A stretch of DNA of 64,000 nucleotides from CAWCBG01 sp963793845 (lineage in GTDB: Bacteria; Acidobacteriota; Terriglobia; Terriglobales; Acidobacteriaceae): the NCBI GenBank assembly GCA_963793845.1, contig CAWCBG010000014.1, forward strand, positions 496,001 through 560,000. The letters are read 5' to 3'. The position numbers were made by a program, and so were the translations under genes. Numbering within the stretch: position 1 is the stretch's first letter; each line of letters starts with the position of its first letter. The notes beneath the pieces are model-generated. The model saw nothing but the letters and a program-made list of their open reading frames with translations. It had not been told where the DNA came from and made no database searches. Shown piece by piece: positions 35,360-45,533 of the stretch.

Positions 35360-38135
35360 GTGGCAATCAAGATCAAATTACCCGGCGGACCTCGCCACCG
35401 ACCTAGTCGCTCAGAAGGCTCAACCGGTCGGAGCCAATCGCGCGGCCGGAAGCAAACGCCAGCCGTCTCATCACTTAACCCTCCAGGATCCGCTGGTCAA
35501 GGTACTGTTTTCCGGCTTTCTCGTTATCGGGATTGTCTTCATAGCGGTCTTTGCCTTCTGGTACGTCAAGTACGAGCGGATCGTGGATCGGCGCATGGCT
35601 GGCCCTATCTTCAGCAATGCCGCCCGGATCTACGCTCGGCCAGTAACGGTGGAAGTGGGCAGCACGTTCGACGCGCAAACGATTGCGTCCGATCTGCGCC
35701 ATGCAGGCTACACGGAAGCGTCGAAGGAGAGCGATTCGCAGGTAGGGCACTTCAAGTTTGTGAGGAATGGAATCGAAATTCTGCCCGGCCCGGAGTCCTT
35801 CCATGGAGCGGGTGGGGCCGTGATTCATACGGCAGACGGCAAGGTTAGCGAGATCACGTCCAGCAGCGGGAGCGACCGGCAACTTCAAGCCTATGAGCTG
35901 GAGCCGCGGCTCGTGACCGCGCTTTTCGAAGGGCAGGATCGCTCGAAACGCCAGATCGTTAGGTACGACGACATCCCCCCGGACCTGGTCAATGCAGTAA
36001 TCGCCATCGAAGACCGCCGCTTCATGCAACACAATGGCGTCAACTACTACCGCCTGCTGGAAGCGGGTGTCAGCGATGTTCTGCATGGACATCGCAGCCA
36101 GGGCGGTTCCACGCTCACCATGCAGCTCTCGCGAGGATTCTTCCTCACCCCGCAGAAGACGATCAAGCGCAAGCTGACCGAGATGCTGATTGCCATCGAG
36201 TTGGAACAGAAGTTCTCCAAGCAGCGCATTTTTGAGATGTATGCCAATGAAGTGCCGATGGGCCAGCGGGGTTCGTTCAGCATCAGCGGCCTGGGAGAAG
36301 CGGCCAAGGCGTATTTCGGCAAGGACATCAAGAATCTGACGCTGCCCGAGGCGGCGTTGCTGGCCGGCATTATTCAACGGCCCAGCTATCTGTCGCCGTA
36401 CCGCCATCCGGAGCGCGCACTGGAACGCCGCAATCTCGTGCTGGATTCCATGGTCGAAACCGGCGCTATCACCCGCGAACAGTCGGACCGCGCGAAGGCG
36501 ACACCGCTCAAGCTGGCTACTCCCAACGTGGAAGCCAGCGATGCTCCCTATTTCGTGGACCTCGTGAAGGACCAGCTCAGTAATCAGTACAGCGAGACTG
36601 AACTCAATGAGCAGGCTTACCGGGTGTACACCACAGTCGATCCCGATTTGCAGCGGGCCGCGGCGGAGGCGATCGACGAGGGCATGAAGATCGTCGATGA
36701 GCAGGTCATCAAGCGCCGTACCCACAAGACAAAAATCGGCACAGGCAAGACCGCAAAAATCGAGACCAAGGTAGATTCCGGCCCCATGCCCCAGGTTGCG
36801 CTGGTGGCGCTCGATCCCCACAACGGAGAGGTGCTGGCCCTGGTCGGCGGGCGTAATTACGGTTTGAGCCAACTGAACCACGCTGTTGCCAAGCGGCCTA
36901 CCGGTTCCATCTTCAAACCGTTTGTCTACGCTGCGGCCATCAACACGGACTTGACTGGCGCGCAGTTAGCCTCGGTGCCGAACAGTGATCCTGAAGCCGG
37001 AGGCGGCCTCGGAGTGGCTACCAACGGACCTTTTACGCCTGCCACTCTGGTGGACGACTCGCCGGTCAGCATCGCTTTCGGTGAAGATGTCTACGAGCCG
37101 CGCAATTACAAGCAGGAATATCACGGCGAGGTAACCGCTCGCTACGCACTGGCCGAGTCGCTGAACAACGCGACTGTAAGGGTCGGACAGGCGGTCGGCT
37201 TCGATAAAGTGGCGTCGCTGGCGAAGGCAGCCGGGATCGCAAGTGTGCGGGCTACGCCCTCGATCGCGCTGGGATCCTATGGCGCCACACCAATGGACAT
37301 GGCGGGTGCTTACACCGTATTCGCCAACGGCGGTACCCACATATCACCGCTCATGGTGAAGTCGGTTCGCGACGCGCGCGGCAACACGCTTGACGAGTAT
37401 CACACCGACAGCAAGTCGGTTCTGGATCCGCGGGTAGCGTACGTTGTCACCACCATGTTGGAGGCGGTCATTAACAACGGTACCGGCTATCCGGTGCGGG
37501 CGCGCGGCTTTGTGCCTCCGGCGGCGGGCAAGACCGGGACTTCGCACGATGCATGGTTCGCGGGATACACCAGCAATTTGCTGTGCATCGTTTGGGTCGG
37601 CAATGACGACTACAGCGATCTGAAGCTGAGCGGCGGTGCCACAGCCGCGCCTATTTGGGCGGAGTTCATGAAGCGTGCCGTCAAGCTTCCGCAGTACGCC
37701 GACACCCATGAGTTTCCGGCGCCCTCAGGGGTGGTCGAAGTCACTCTCGACAAGGTCACCAACCGCCTGGCCACGTCATCTTGCCCGCAGACGTACACGA
37801 TCGCGTTTATTGCCGGGACGGAACCGACGCAGACCTGCGATCAGGCCATGGGAGACCACCGTGGCATTTTCAGCAAGATCTTTGGATTGGGCCCGCCATC
37901 GGTAACCCCTCCTCCGCCCACGACCAACGGCCCAGTGCCGTCCGGGCAGGGTCCGGCGGCGCCTGCCACAACCAGCAGCGTCAATGGCCCAGCGGGACAG
38001 AATCCAGAAGCTGCCCCCAAGAAAAAGAAGGGGTTCTTCGGACGTCTCTTTGGGGGCAAGGGCGACAACGGGGACCAACAGCAGAATACCGGGACGAATG
38101 CTGACAAAAATGGGAACACTTCCCCGCCAAAATAA
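35360..38135 (+). CDS. Bifunctional penicillin-binding protein (class A), frameshifted at 5' end
   Basis: A class A PBP that polymerises glycan strands and cross-links peptidoglycan at the outer face of the membrane. GTG 35360 gives MAIKIKLPGG. The frame then moves by one base before about 35400 to DLVAQKAQPVGANR and the membrane helix SGFLVIGIVFIAVFAFWYV. The long uninterrupted frame has its first ATG only after this helix (35583). A UB2H-like domain (ARPVTVEVGSTFDAQTIASD) is followed by the GT51 glycosyltransferase (EDRRFMQHNGVN, GGSTLTMQLSRGFF, ELEQKFSKQRIFEMYANEV). The transpeptidase follows with SIFK, SLNN and KTGTSHDAWF motifs. The C-terminus is a Pro/Gln/Asn-rich tail with a KKKKG cluster. 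It resembles PBP1B more than PBP1A. Confidence 0.88.
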
Positions 38136-38173
38136 GTCTAAAATGAAGCACACAGGGGTTTGGAGGTCCAGCC

Positions 38174-38983
38174 ATGGATCGTCTCCGATCGTCGCGTTCG
38201 CTGCTTCCGAGGATAATATTGGGATTCTGCCTGGCGGTTGGGCCCGCCTGTGCGTCGGCGATGGATTCACCGCAAGGCTTATCCCAACCCCCAGCGTCAG
38301 CCATCCCTGCGCCTAATGCGTCTCCGTACGAACTGGAGGCGCAGGCCGACCAGTTGCGTCTGCAAAAACGCTACCTGGATTCGATCGACTGCTACAAAGC
38401 CGCCATCGCCAAGCAGCCTACGGCTGCGCTGTGGAACAAGCTCGGCATGGTGTATTTGCTTAGCCAGCACGTGCATGACGCCCAGAAGGCTTTCGACCGC
38501 GCCATTCGCATGGATAAGAACGAACCCAAGTATTACAACAACCGCGCCTATATTGAGTTGGTGAAGAAGAACTTCGGCAAAGCGGTGAAGTATTATCAGA
38601 AGGCTCTTTCGTTGCGTCCTGAGTCGGCCGACTTCCACTACAACCTTGGCTCGGCATATTTCGACAAACACGAATATGCGGACTCGGCGGCACAGTTCCG
38701 CACCGCCTTCACCCTCGATCCCGCCGTCTTCGAGCATCACTCGCGGGCAGGCATCGTCGCCCTTGCCAGCACTCCGGAAGATCGTGCCGCCTTCCAGTTC
38801 ATGGTGGCGAAGATGTATGCCCAACTCGGAGACTTCGACCGCTCGCTCGAATATCTGCGCAAGGCGATGGAGGATGGGTTCAAAGGAATCCAGAAGGTCT
38901 ACAGCGAACCCGAGTTCGCCACCCTGCGGACCGACAAGCGCTTCTCCGAGCTGATGTCGCAGAAGCCGCAGGGCATCCAATAG
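38174..38983 (+). CDS. Secreted TPR protein
   Basis: A 269-residue protein with an N-terminal signal sequence (LLPRIILGFCLAVGPACASA) and four to five tetratricopeptide repeats between residues about 50 and 220 (for example AALWNKLGMVYLLSQHVHDA, PKYYNNRAYIELVKKNFGKA, ADFHYNLGSAYFDKHEYADS). The C-terminus (GFKGIQKVYSEPEFATLRTD) matches the element often found after TPRs in periplasmic proteins. The gene is 38 bp after the penicillin-binding protein gene and is probably cotranscribed, suggesting an envelope scaffold role. Confidence 0.8.
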   Translation: MDRLRSSRSLLPRIILGFCLAVGPACASAMDSPQGLSQPPASAIPAPNASPYELEAQADQLRLQKRYLDSIDCYKAAIAKQPTAALWNKLGMVYLLSQHVHDAQKAFDRAIRMDKNEPKYYNNRAYIELVKKNFGKAVKYYQKALSLRPESADFHYNLGSAYFDKHEYADSAAQFRTAFTLDPAVFEHHSRAGIVALASTPEDRAAFQFMVAKMYAQLGDFDRSLEYLRKAMEDGFKGIQKVYSEPEFATLRTDKRFSELMSQKPQGIQ

Positions 38984-39004
38984 GTCTAGCTCAAATTCAT
39001 GACA

Positions 39005-39037
39005 CAAAAACGCCCGTCCTTAGGAGCGAGGACGGGC
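39005..39037 (-). terminator. Rho-independent terminator of the dcw cluster
   Basis: GCCCGTCCT (39012-39020) and AGGACGGGC (39029-39037) form a perfect 9-bp stem with an 8-base loop. On the minus strand it is followed by G and TTTTT, 23 bp after the ftsZ stop. On the plus strand a T-rich TTCTGATTTT follows, so it can also serve the convergent TPR gene. Confidence 0.85.
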
Positions 39038-39059
39038 TTCTGATTTTCTTGCGGAACGG

Positions 39060-40533
39060 CTATGCCTCGCCCCGCTTCCTCAGGAACGCCGGAATCTCCA
39101 AATCGTCAGCATCGTAGGCGATGTTGACGCTGCTGCTGACGGTGTCAATCGCCGGCGGGACCTCATGGGCCGGCACCGCGGCGAAGGCTCGCTCAAGCTG
39201 ATCCGGCGAACGCCACACTTCCGAATCGTGAGCATAATCCATCGGGGCCGGCCTCGATTTCCTCCTTGGGCATGGCATGACGGACGATCTCGGAGTCGAC
39301 GTCATCCAGATTGTCTGGAACATAGTGCGTGAATCGCGGGCGATCAGCTGCGGGAATGGGATCGAATTGCGGCGGACGCGCCGCCTCAGCCGGAGGTACC
39401 GGCGCCGGCCTGCTGACGACGGGTTCCGGCGGTCGCATGGCGGAAACTTCGTACGTAGCCTGCACGCTGGCCGCCGGACGCGCGCTATGCAAAATCTCGG
39501 CGGCCGCTGTATTGGAATGCTGGCGGCCCATCGCCGTGTCTTTGAAGCCCGTCGCAATCACGGTGATTTTCACCTCGTCCTTCATCTTCTCGTCCAGGAC
39601 CGCGCCGAAGATGATATTGGCGTCCTCATGCGCCGCGCTTTGGATGATGGTGGAAGCTTCGTTGACTTCGGCCAGACGGAGCGAACTCGATCCGGTAACG
39701 TTGATCAGGATGCCGCGGGCTCCGTCAATGGCGCCGGCTTCCAGCAGTGGTGACGCGATCGCCGCTTGTGCCGCCTGAATGGCGCGATTCTCGCCGCGCG
39801 CAGTCGCGGTGCCCATCACTGCGTATCCCATGCCGGCCATGATGGTCTTCACGTCGGCGAAGTCGCGATTGATGATGCCGGGGATGGTGATGATGTCCGA
39901 GATGCCTTGCACCGCCTGACGCAGAATGTCGTCGGCCACCCGGAACGATTCGAAGAAGCCGGCGTCTTTGGCGACCGCGAGCAGCTTCTCGTTAGGAATC
40001 ACGATCGTCGTGTCAACGGAGTCAATCAGCTCCTGCAGCCCGTGATCGGCCTGGGACTGGCGGCGCTTGCCTTCGAAGTTGAACGGTCTGGTCACGACCG
40101 CGACCGTGAGCGCCCCCATCTCGCTGGCCAGCGAGGCGATGATTGGAGCTGCTCCAGTTCCGGTTCCGCCTCCGAGACCGGTTGTGACAAACACCATGTC
40201 AGCGCCCTCTAGAGCTTCGATGATCTTATCCGCATCCTCGAGAGCGGCCTTGCGGCCCACCTCGGGATTCGCGCCCGCGCCTAGCCCATTGGTGAGCTTG
40301 ACGCCCAGCTGCAGCTTCACCGGCGCGTTCGAGAGCTTCAGCGCCTGCAGGTCGGTGTTCGCCACTACAAATTCCACACCTTCCAGGTGCGACTCGATCA
40401 TGCGATTGACGGCGTTGCCTCCCCCGCCACCCACGCCGATGACCTTGATCTTGGCGCTGTTCAGAATCTCTTCGTTGAAATGGATGCGAATATCGTTTTC
40501 AGGCTGGTTCTTGTCGTTGAAATCTTCGATCAT
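39060..40533 (-). CDS. ftsZ: Cell division GTPase FtsZ, frameshifted near 3' end
   Basis: The tubulin-like GTPase that forms the division ring in the cytoplasm. The GTP-binding domain begins IKVIGVGGGGGNAVNRM. The tubulin signature GGGTGTGAAP is at residues 121-130. NFEGKRRQSQADHGLQEL and GFKDTAMGRQ mark the following regions. A Pro-rich linker precedes the conserved C-terminal peptide DLEIPAFLRKRGEA, which binds FtsA and other partners. The long frame runs off at 39193, and the true C-terminus continues from a CCCC run near 39246 in the next frame (GPMDYAHDSEVWRSP). One extra base explains it. Since FtsZ is essential and the tail reads perfectly after correction, a sequence error is the likely cause. 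Last gene of the dcw cluster. Confidence 0.95.
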
Positions 40534-40581
40534 CGTTACCCCAATAGGCTTCGCCGCGACGAAGCCGGAAATGCCGGTTGT

Positions 40582-41802
40582 TTATGCGTTCTGTCTTGCG
40601 AACAGGGCTTTGAGTTTGGCTCCGATACCACGATCGATGTTCATGCGTGCCTGCCGCGCCCGATGCCCATAGAGCACCATGCCGATGGCAGTCGCAAATT
40701 CCGGTTCCAACAGGTTCGACGGCAGCTTGGCGATCGGTACGGGATATCCCAAACGCACTACGCGACGCACAATGTCTTCGCCCACATCCAGTAAGGCATT
40801 GAGCCGTGAACCTCCGCCGGTAAAGACCACACCCGCTCCCAGCAACTCGTAGACGCCTGCCTGCCGCAGGTGATCGCGCAGCAACTCCATCAACTCGCGC
40901 GAGCGCGGTTCGAGGATCTCGCCCAGCATGCGCTGTTGCATCAGTCGCGAAGGACGGTCGCCGACGGAAGGTACTTCGATCTCGTTGCCTTCGGGGATGC
41001 GCGTCACGACGGCGCATCCGAACATCTTCTTGATGTTTTCGGCGTCAGGAATCGGCGTGCGGAAGCCGACGGCAACATCGTTGGTGAAGTGATCTCCGCC
41101 GATGGGCACGACTCCGGTGTGAATGACTACGCCTTCGTAGTACACGATCAGGTCCGAGGAGCCGGCTCCGATATCCACCAGGCAGACGCCAAGCTCGCGC
41201 TCATCGGTCTGCAGGACCGAGTCGGCGCAGGCGAGTCCCTCGAATACCGTGTCGTCGACGTGAATGCCGGCCCGATTCATGGCGGACACGACATTCTGGG
41301 TCGCGGTGCCGCTGGCGGTAACGACATGCACCCGCGCTTCCAGCTTCTTGCCCATCAATCCGGCGGGATCGTGCACTCCGGGCTGCCCATCGATAATGAA
41401 TTCCTGCGGCAGCAGGTGCAGCGGTTCGCGATCTTCCGGCAGAGCAATGTTTCGCGCCTTCTCGACAGCCGAGCGCACGTCGTCGCGGCTGATCTCCCGC
41501 GTGCGGTTGCCGAGCGAGATGCCTCCGTGGCTATTCACGCCTCGAATGTGCGAGCCGGCAATGCCGACCACGGCGTGCTCGACCGGCGCTTGCGCCATGT
41601 TTTCGGCGTCCTCAACCGCCTTCCTGATCGAGTCCACCGCCTTGTCCAGATCGGCGATCACGCCTTTGCGCATGCCGCGCGAGTCGGAGATGCCATGCCC
41701 GCGATAGCGCAGGGCGTATTCGTGTACTTCGGCGACGATAACGCACGTCTTGGCGCTACCGACGTCGATCACCGTGAGCAGATTCTCAGTTTGACTGGCC
41801 AT
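40582..41802 (-). CDS. ftsA: Cell division protein FtsA
   Basis: Actin-like ATPase that tethers FtsZ filaments to the membrane and recruits later division proteins. The length is 406 residues. The phosphate 1 motif is VIDVGSAKTCVIVAE (residues 11-25). The 1C subdomain covers about 85-165 (for example HLLPQEFIIDGQPGV). The phosphate 2 motif is LVDIGAGSSDLIVY, and the adenosine motif is GVVFTGGGSRLNAL. The C-terminal RGIGAKLKALFARQNA is an amphipathic membrane-targeting helix. The start lies three bases after the ftsQ stop, and the gene is followed by ftsZ after 48 bp, the conserved order. Confidence 0.95.
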   Translation of the reverse strand: MASQTENLLTVIDVGSAKTCVIVAEVHEYALRYRGHGISDSRGMRKGVIADLDKAVDSIRKAVEDAENMAQAPVEHAVVGIAGSHIRGVNSHGGISLGNRTREISRDDVRSAVEKARNIALPEDREPLHLLPQEFIIDGQPGVHDPAGLMGKKLEARVHVVTASGTATQNVVSAMNRAGIHVDDTVFEGLACADSVLQTDERELGVCLVDIGAGSSDLIVYYEGVVIHTGVVPIGGDHFTNDVAVGFRTPIPDAENIKKMFGCAVVTRIPEGNEIEVPSVGDRPSRLMQQRMLGEILEPRSRELMELLRDHLRQAGVYELLGAGVVFTGGGSRLNALLDVGEDIVRRVVRLGYPVPIAKLPSNLLEPEFATAIGMVLYGHRARQARMNIDRGIGAKLKALFARQNA

Positions 41803-41805
41803 CGT

Positions 41806-42858
41806 CTATTGATTCTTCATGCCTTTATGAGGTGACGCATTCTTCTTCTGTGCCGGAGACTGACCGCTCTCTCTCGAAGCCCCGGCAGAAGGGTTTTTGG
41901 ACTGAATGTCGTTCGAATGCGTATCAGGATTGACGATGACCTGGTGTTCGTAACGCAGGTCGACCGACTCCAGCTTCGCAAACTGAGCACGCCACTCCTG
42001 CACGTGCGTGACGTAGACCTTGAAGCGCTCCAGAAAGTTCGACGACCCCAGATGCACCAGCACGGCGCCGTGGGGATCGGTTACGGTTGCTTTCACATCG
42101 TCAGGATCGGAGAGATCGACATCGCTGATATCGTGCGAATATTGCGCGCCACCCGAGTCGAGCTCGCGCATAAACTGCGTATACAATTTCATCCGCGCTG
42201 CCAGCGTTGACGACGGCTCGGAGTCGGACACACCTACAATGACCGGGAACGAGTAGCTGGCCTGCTGCCCCGGCAACAGATCCATCACTACGCCGTTGCG
42301 GTCGATCAGCGCAATGCGCGAGTTGACCTCGACGAAGGCCACCGGAACCCGTTCTTTGACGACGATCTTTAAATGATTCGGCAGGAAACGCATCACCGCA
42401 GCCGTCTGCACCCAGGGAATCGCTTCCAGTTGCTTCTTTCGCTCGACCAGCGGCACGAAGAAGATGTTGCGATCGAGGTCACCGCCCATCACATCCATCA
42501 CCTGGGCATGGCTTACATTGCCGCTGCCCTGGACTTCAATATCGTCGCTGGAATCGATGCGAAAACGCCACGACGTCGTGCCATAGCGGTACAGAGTTAG
42601 CCAGACGAAGACGGCACATGCTGCGACCAGAATCAGAACTACACCAAGCTTGAGCCGTCCGGCAGCCTTGCGCGGGAGCGCGCCGCGGCGCACCGGAACC
42701 CGCTTCTGTCCGCGCAGAAACGGCGACTCGGCTTCGTCATCCAGATCGAGCACACGGGCGTCAAGCGGTGAATCGTCAAAGCGCGACCGGGCAGCCGACG
42801 CGCTCACGCGGTCTTCGAGTTCGTCCTCCGGGATGGTGGGTGCGTTCTTGCGCGCCAT
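41806..42858 (-). CDS. ftsQ: Cell division protein FtsQ
   Basis: A 350-residue bitopic division protein linking early and late divisome parts. A long charged cytoplasmic N-terminus (about 1-70) precedes one membrane helix (LKLGVVLILVAACAVFVWL). The extracytoplasmic POTRA domain follows (DIEVQGSGNVSHAQVMDVMG), then the FtsQ beta domain (KVYVTHVQEWRAQFAKLESV, DLRYEHQVIV). The C-terminal 35 residues are Ser/Lys/Asn-rich. The 167 bp upstream of it, after murC, contain TATAGT, a good -10 element, so a secondary promoter for ftsQAZ is possible. The usual murB and ddl neighbours are absent at this point. Confidence 0.88.
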   Translation of the reverse strand: MARKNAPTIPEDELEDRVSASAARSRFDDSPLDARVLDLDDEAESPFLRGQKRVPVRRGALPRKAAGRLKLGVVLILVAACAVFVWLTLYRYGTTSWRFRIDSSDDIEVQGSGNVSHAQVMDVMGGDLDRNIFFVPLVERKKQLEAIPWVQTAAVMRFLPNHLKIVVKERVPVAFVEVNSRIALIDRNGVVMDLLPGQQASYSFPVIVGVSDSEPSSTLAARMKLYTQFMRELDSGGAQYSHDISDVDLSDPDDVKATVTDPHGAVLVHLGSSNFLERFKVYVTHVQEWRAQFAKLESVDLRYEHQVIVNPDTHSNDIQSKNPSAGASRESGQSPAQKKNASPHKGMKNQ

Positions 42859-43025
42859 GAAAAACCGGGTGAAACCCCCAAAACTTCGGGTATTGGCCTC
42901 ACTATAGCTGTTTTCCAGCGCCTAGCGTACGAGAGAATCGGCGGCATGACGATCGCTGGCAATCTTGAACCAGAAGAGTAAATGGCGGTGCGAAGAACAG
43001 GTCCGGAGGCGGTGTGGTGATTGCC

Positions 43026-44429
43026 CTAAGTGCGAATAGCGTGTCGGCTTTCGAGCGCCTCCAACAATTGTGGTCCGAGCTGCGAGACATTGCCTGCGCC
43101 GAGAGTAAGGACCATGTCGCCGGGTTGCGCTGCCTCAGCCGCCAGGGAGATGGCCTCGGAGGAGGACGGCACGTAACGCGCTGGACCGCTAGCCCGGGAT
43201 ATACGGCTGGCCAGGAGCTCTGCTGTGATCCCTGGGATAGGAGGCTCGCTGGCGGCGTAGATGTCGAGCACCAGCAGGGAATCGGCGTCCTGAAATGCGG
43301 TCGCGAACTCATCCAGCAGAAGTTGCGTTCGCGTATAGCGGTGCGGCTGAAAGATGACGTGCACTTTTCCGAAGCCACATTGCCGCGCCGCCGCCAGAGT
43401 CGCACGGATCTCAGTTGGGTGATGCCCGTAATCGTCGATGACTGTGACCCCGGCGGCCCGCCCTTTTAGCTGGAAGCGCCGGTCGACACCATTGAAGTGC
43501 TCCAACCCGCGACGTATGGCCTCGACGGGCACATCCAGTCCGATACCGACGGCGATTGCAGCCGTGGCATTATGCACATTGTGTTCGCCGGGAACATGGA
43601 GCACGAATTCGCCGAGGTCCTGTCCCCGATAACTCACGGCAAACCTGCTCAGCGCCAGCCGTCCAGTTTCAGCGGCTCCGGAGCGCAAATCCGAAATGCG
43701 GAAATCAGAGTCCTTGCGCGTTCCGTAGGTCACGGTGCGGCGATGTACCGCCGGCAGCAGCCTGCGCAATTTGTCGTTGTCATTACAGGCCACGATCATG
43801 CCGTAAAAAGGAACGCGATCCATGAAGGCAAGAAACGTCTGCTCCACATCCTGCATGTCGCGATAGCAATCCATGTGCTCGCGATCGACGTTGGTGATGA
43901 CCGATAAGATGGGCGACAGCTTCAGGAATGAGCGGTCGCTCTCATCGGCTTCGGCAACCAGATATTGCGACTTGCCGAGCCGGGCATTCGAGCCCATGGC
44001 ATCCACTCTCCCTCCAACAACCACAGTGGGGTCCAGACCTCCCGCTGCGAGCACTGCGGCGACCATCGAGGTCGTGGTGGTCTTTCCATGCATGCCGGCG
44101 ATTGCGATGCCGTACTTCAACCGCATGAGCTCCGCCAGCATCTCGGCGCGGGGAATCACTGGGATATGCATGGTGTGAGCGGCCACGACTTCGGGATTGT
44201 CGGGAGCGATGGCAGAGCTGGTAACCACGACTTCGGCGCCGTGCACGTTCCCGGAGCGATGGCCTTCAAAGGTCATCGCGCCTAAAGCCGCAAGACGCTG
44301 GGTCATGGCGGAAGCCTTCAGGTCCGAGCCTGATACCTTGTAGCCAAGATTGAGCAGCACCTCGGCAATGCCGCTCATGCCAATGCCGCCAATGCCGACG
44401 AAATGAATACGCTGAATCTTGGCAAACAT
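43026..44429 (-). CDS. murC: UDP-N-acetylmuramate-L-alanine ligase
   Basis: Adds L-alanine to UDP-MurNAc in the cytoplasm using ATP. The length is 467 residues. The N-terminal Rossmann domain is HFVGIGGIGMSGIAEVLLNLG. The ATP loop is GMHGKTTTTSMVA, and the Mur-ligase central motif is VADADES-like LVAEADESDRSFL. DDYGHHPTEIRATL and FQPHRYTRTQLLLDEF are further MurC-specific segments. It starts 14 bp after the murG stop and is collinear with the cluster. No frameshift is seen. Confidence 0.95.
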   Translation of the reverse strand: MFAKIQRIHFVGIGGIGMSGIAEVLLNLGYKVSGSDLKASAMTQRLAALGAMTFEGHRSGNVHGAEVVVTSSAIAPDNPEVVAAHTMHIPVIPRAEMLAELMRLKYGIAIAGMHGKTTTTSMVAAVLAAGGLDPTVVVGGRVDAMGSNARLGKSQYLVAEADESDRSFLKLSPILSVITNVDREHMDCYRDMQDVEQTFLAFMDRVPFYGMIVACNDNDKLRRLLPAVHRRTVTYGTRKDSDFRISDLRSGAAETGRLALSRFAVSYRGQDLGEFVLHVPGEHNVHNATAAIAVGIGLDVPVEAIRRGLEHFNGVDRRFQLKGRAAGVTVIDDYGHHPTEIRATLAAARQCGFGKVHVIFQPHRYTRTQLLLDEFATAFQDADSLLVLDIYAASEPPIPGITAELLASRISRASGPARYVPSSSEAISLAAEAAQPGDMVLTLGAGNVSQLGPQLLEALESRHAIRT

Positions 44430-44443
44430 GTCGAAGGCAGATT

Positions 44444-45530
44444 TTACGCTACCGCTGCTGGATCGGGCACGCCGGCGGCACGGGCCGCAAGAGACGCGAT
44501 TTCTGCCGCGGCATCGGGATGAGCGAAAGCTCGGGCAGCCTCTGACATTCTCGCCAGCAAGGCACGGTCGCGCAGCAGTGACGCAATCTCGTGTGCGAGA
44601 CGAGCGGGCGACAGCTCCGACTGGGGTAACAAGCGGGCGGCATTCGCCGACGCTAGAATGGCGGCGTTGTGGCGCTGATGGTCGTCTGCTGCAGTAGGCA
44701 GTGGGATGAAGATCGCAGGTTTGCCCGCCGCCGTGATCTCAGCAACCGTACTGGCGCCGGAGCGGCACACCAGCAGGTCGGCGCGTGCGAACGCTCCTGG
44801 CATGTCGTCGATGAAGGGCGAAATCTCCGCCGAGGTCATAAGGCGCAGGTAAGCCGCTTGCGCCTCTTCATAGTCTTTTTCGCCGGTCTGATGAATCACG
44901 TGAATGGACGGTACGACTTCCACCAGCTGCGGCAGGGCCTGCAGTACTGCCTGGTTGATGGCATGCGCGCCCTGGCTGCCTCCAAAGACGAGCACGGTGG
45001 GCCGTGTATTGACCGGCCTTGGCGGGACATCGAAGAACTCGCCGCGCACGGGAACGCCAGTAACCCGAGCGTTGCGGAAGTAGCGCCGCGTCGCGGCGAA
45101 ATGTACCGCAGCGGCACGCACCATCGGCGCTACCAGGCGATTGGCGAATCCGGGCACCACGTTGGGTTCAAAGGCTACGGTGGGAATGCTCATCATGCCC
45201 GGCGGCCAGCATCGCAGGCCCAGAAGCGTATCCACCGACTCCGATCATCACATCCGGACGAAACTCGCTGATGATCGCGGCCGAGGCCGCTATGGCTCGC
45301 GGGAGGTCAAGCACGGTTTTAAGGCGCGTGGCGAAATCGACGCGATTCAGGGCCCCCACCTGGATCAGGCGCAGTTCGAATCCGGCGGCAGGAACCAGGC
45401 GCGTCTCGATGCCCCGTGGCGTACCGACAAATACCACATCCGCCTGATATCGCGAGCGCAGTTGCTGGGCAATCGCCAGCGCAGGAATAACGTGGCCGCC
45501 GGTGCCGCCTCCCGCCAGGATGACGCGCAT
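44444..45530 (-). CDS. murG: Lipid II-forming GlcNAc transferase MurG, frameshifted
   Basis: Transfers GlcNAc from UDP-GlcNAc to lipid I on the inner membrane face. The N-terminal domain starts MRVILAGGGTGGHVIPALAI with the Gly-rich loop. VGGYASGPAMLAAG ends the first frame near 45200. The protein resumes one base later as MMSIPTVAFEPNVVPGFANR, followed by the C-terminal UDP-sugar domain (VFGGSQGAHAINQ, LLVCRSGASTVAEI, IPLPTAADDHQRHNA). One extra C before ATGATG explains the break, and the sum of about 362 codons is normal for MurG. The gene is essential, so a sequencing error is likely. Confidence 0.93.
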
Positions 45531-45533
45531 GGC

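Noticed and set aside
35475..36881. 468-codon minus-strand ORF
   Set aside because: It is antisense to the penicillin-binding protein with clear GT51 motifs.
42902..43405. 167-codon minus-strand ORF that might be a MurB remnant after murC
   Set aside because: It is mostly a frame shadow of murC, and no FAD-binding MurB motif is seen.
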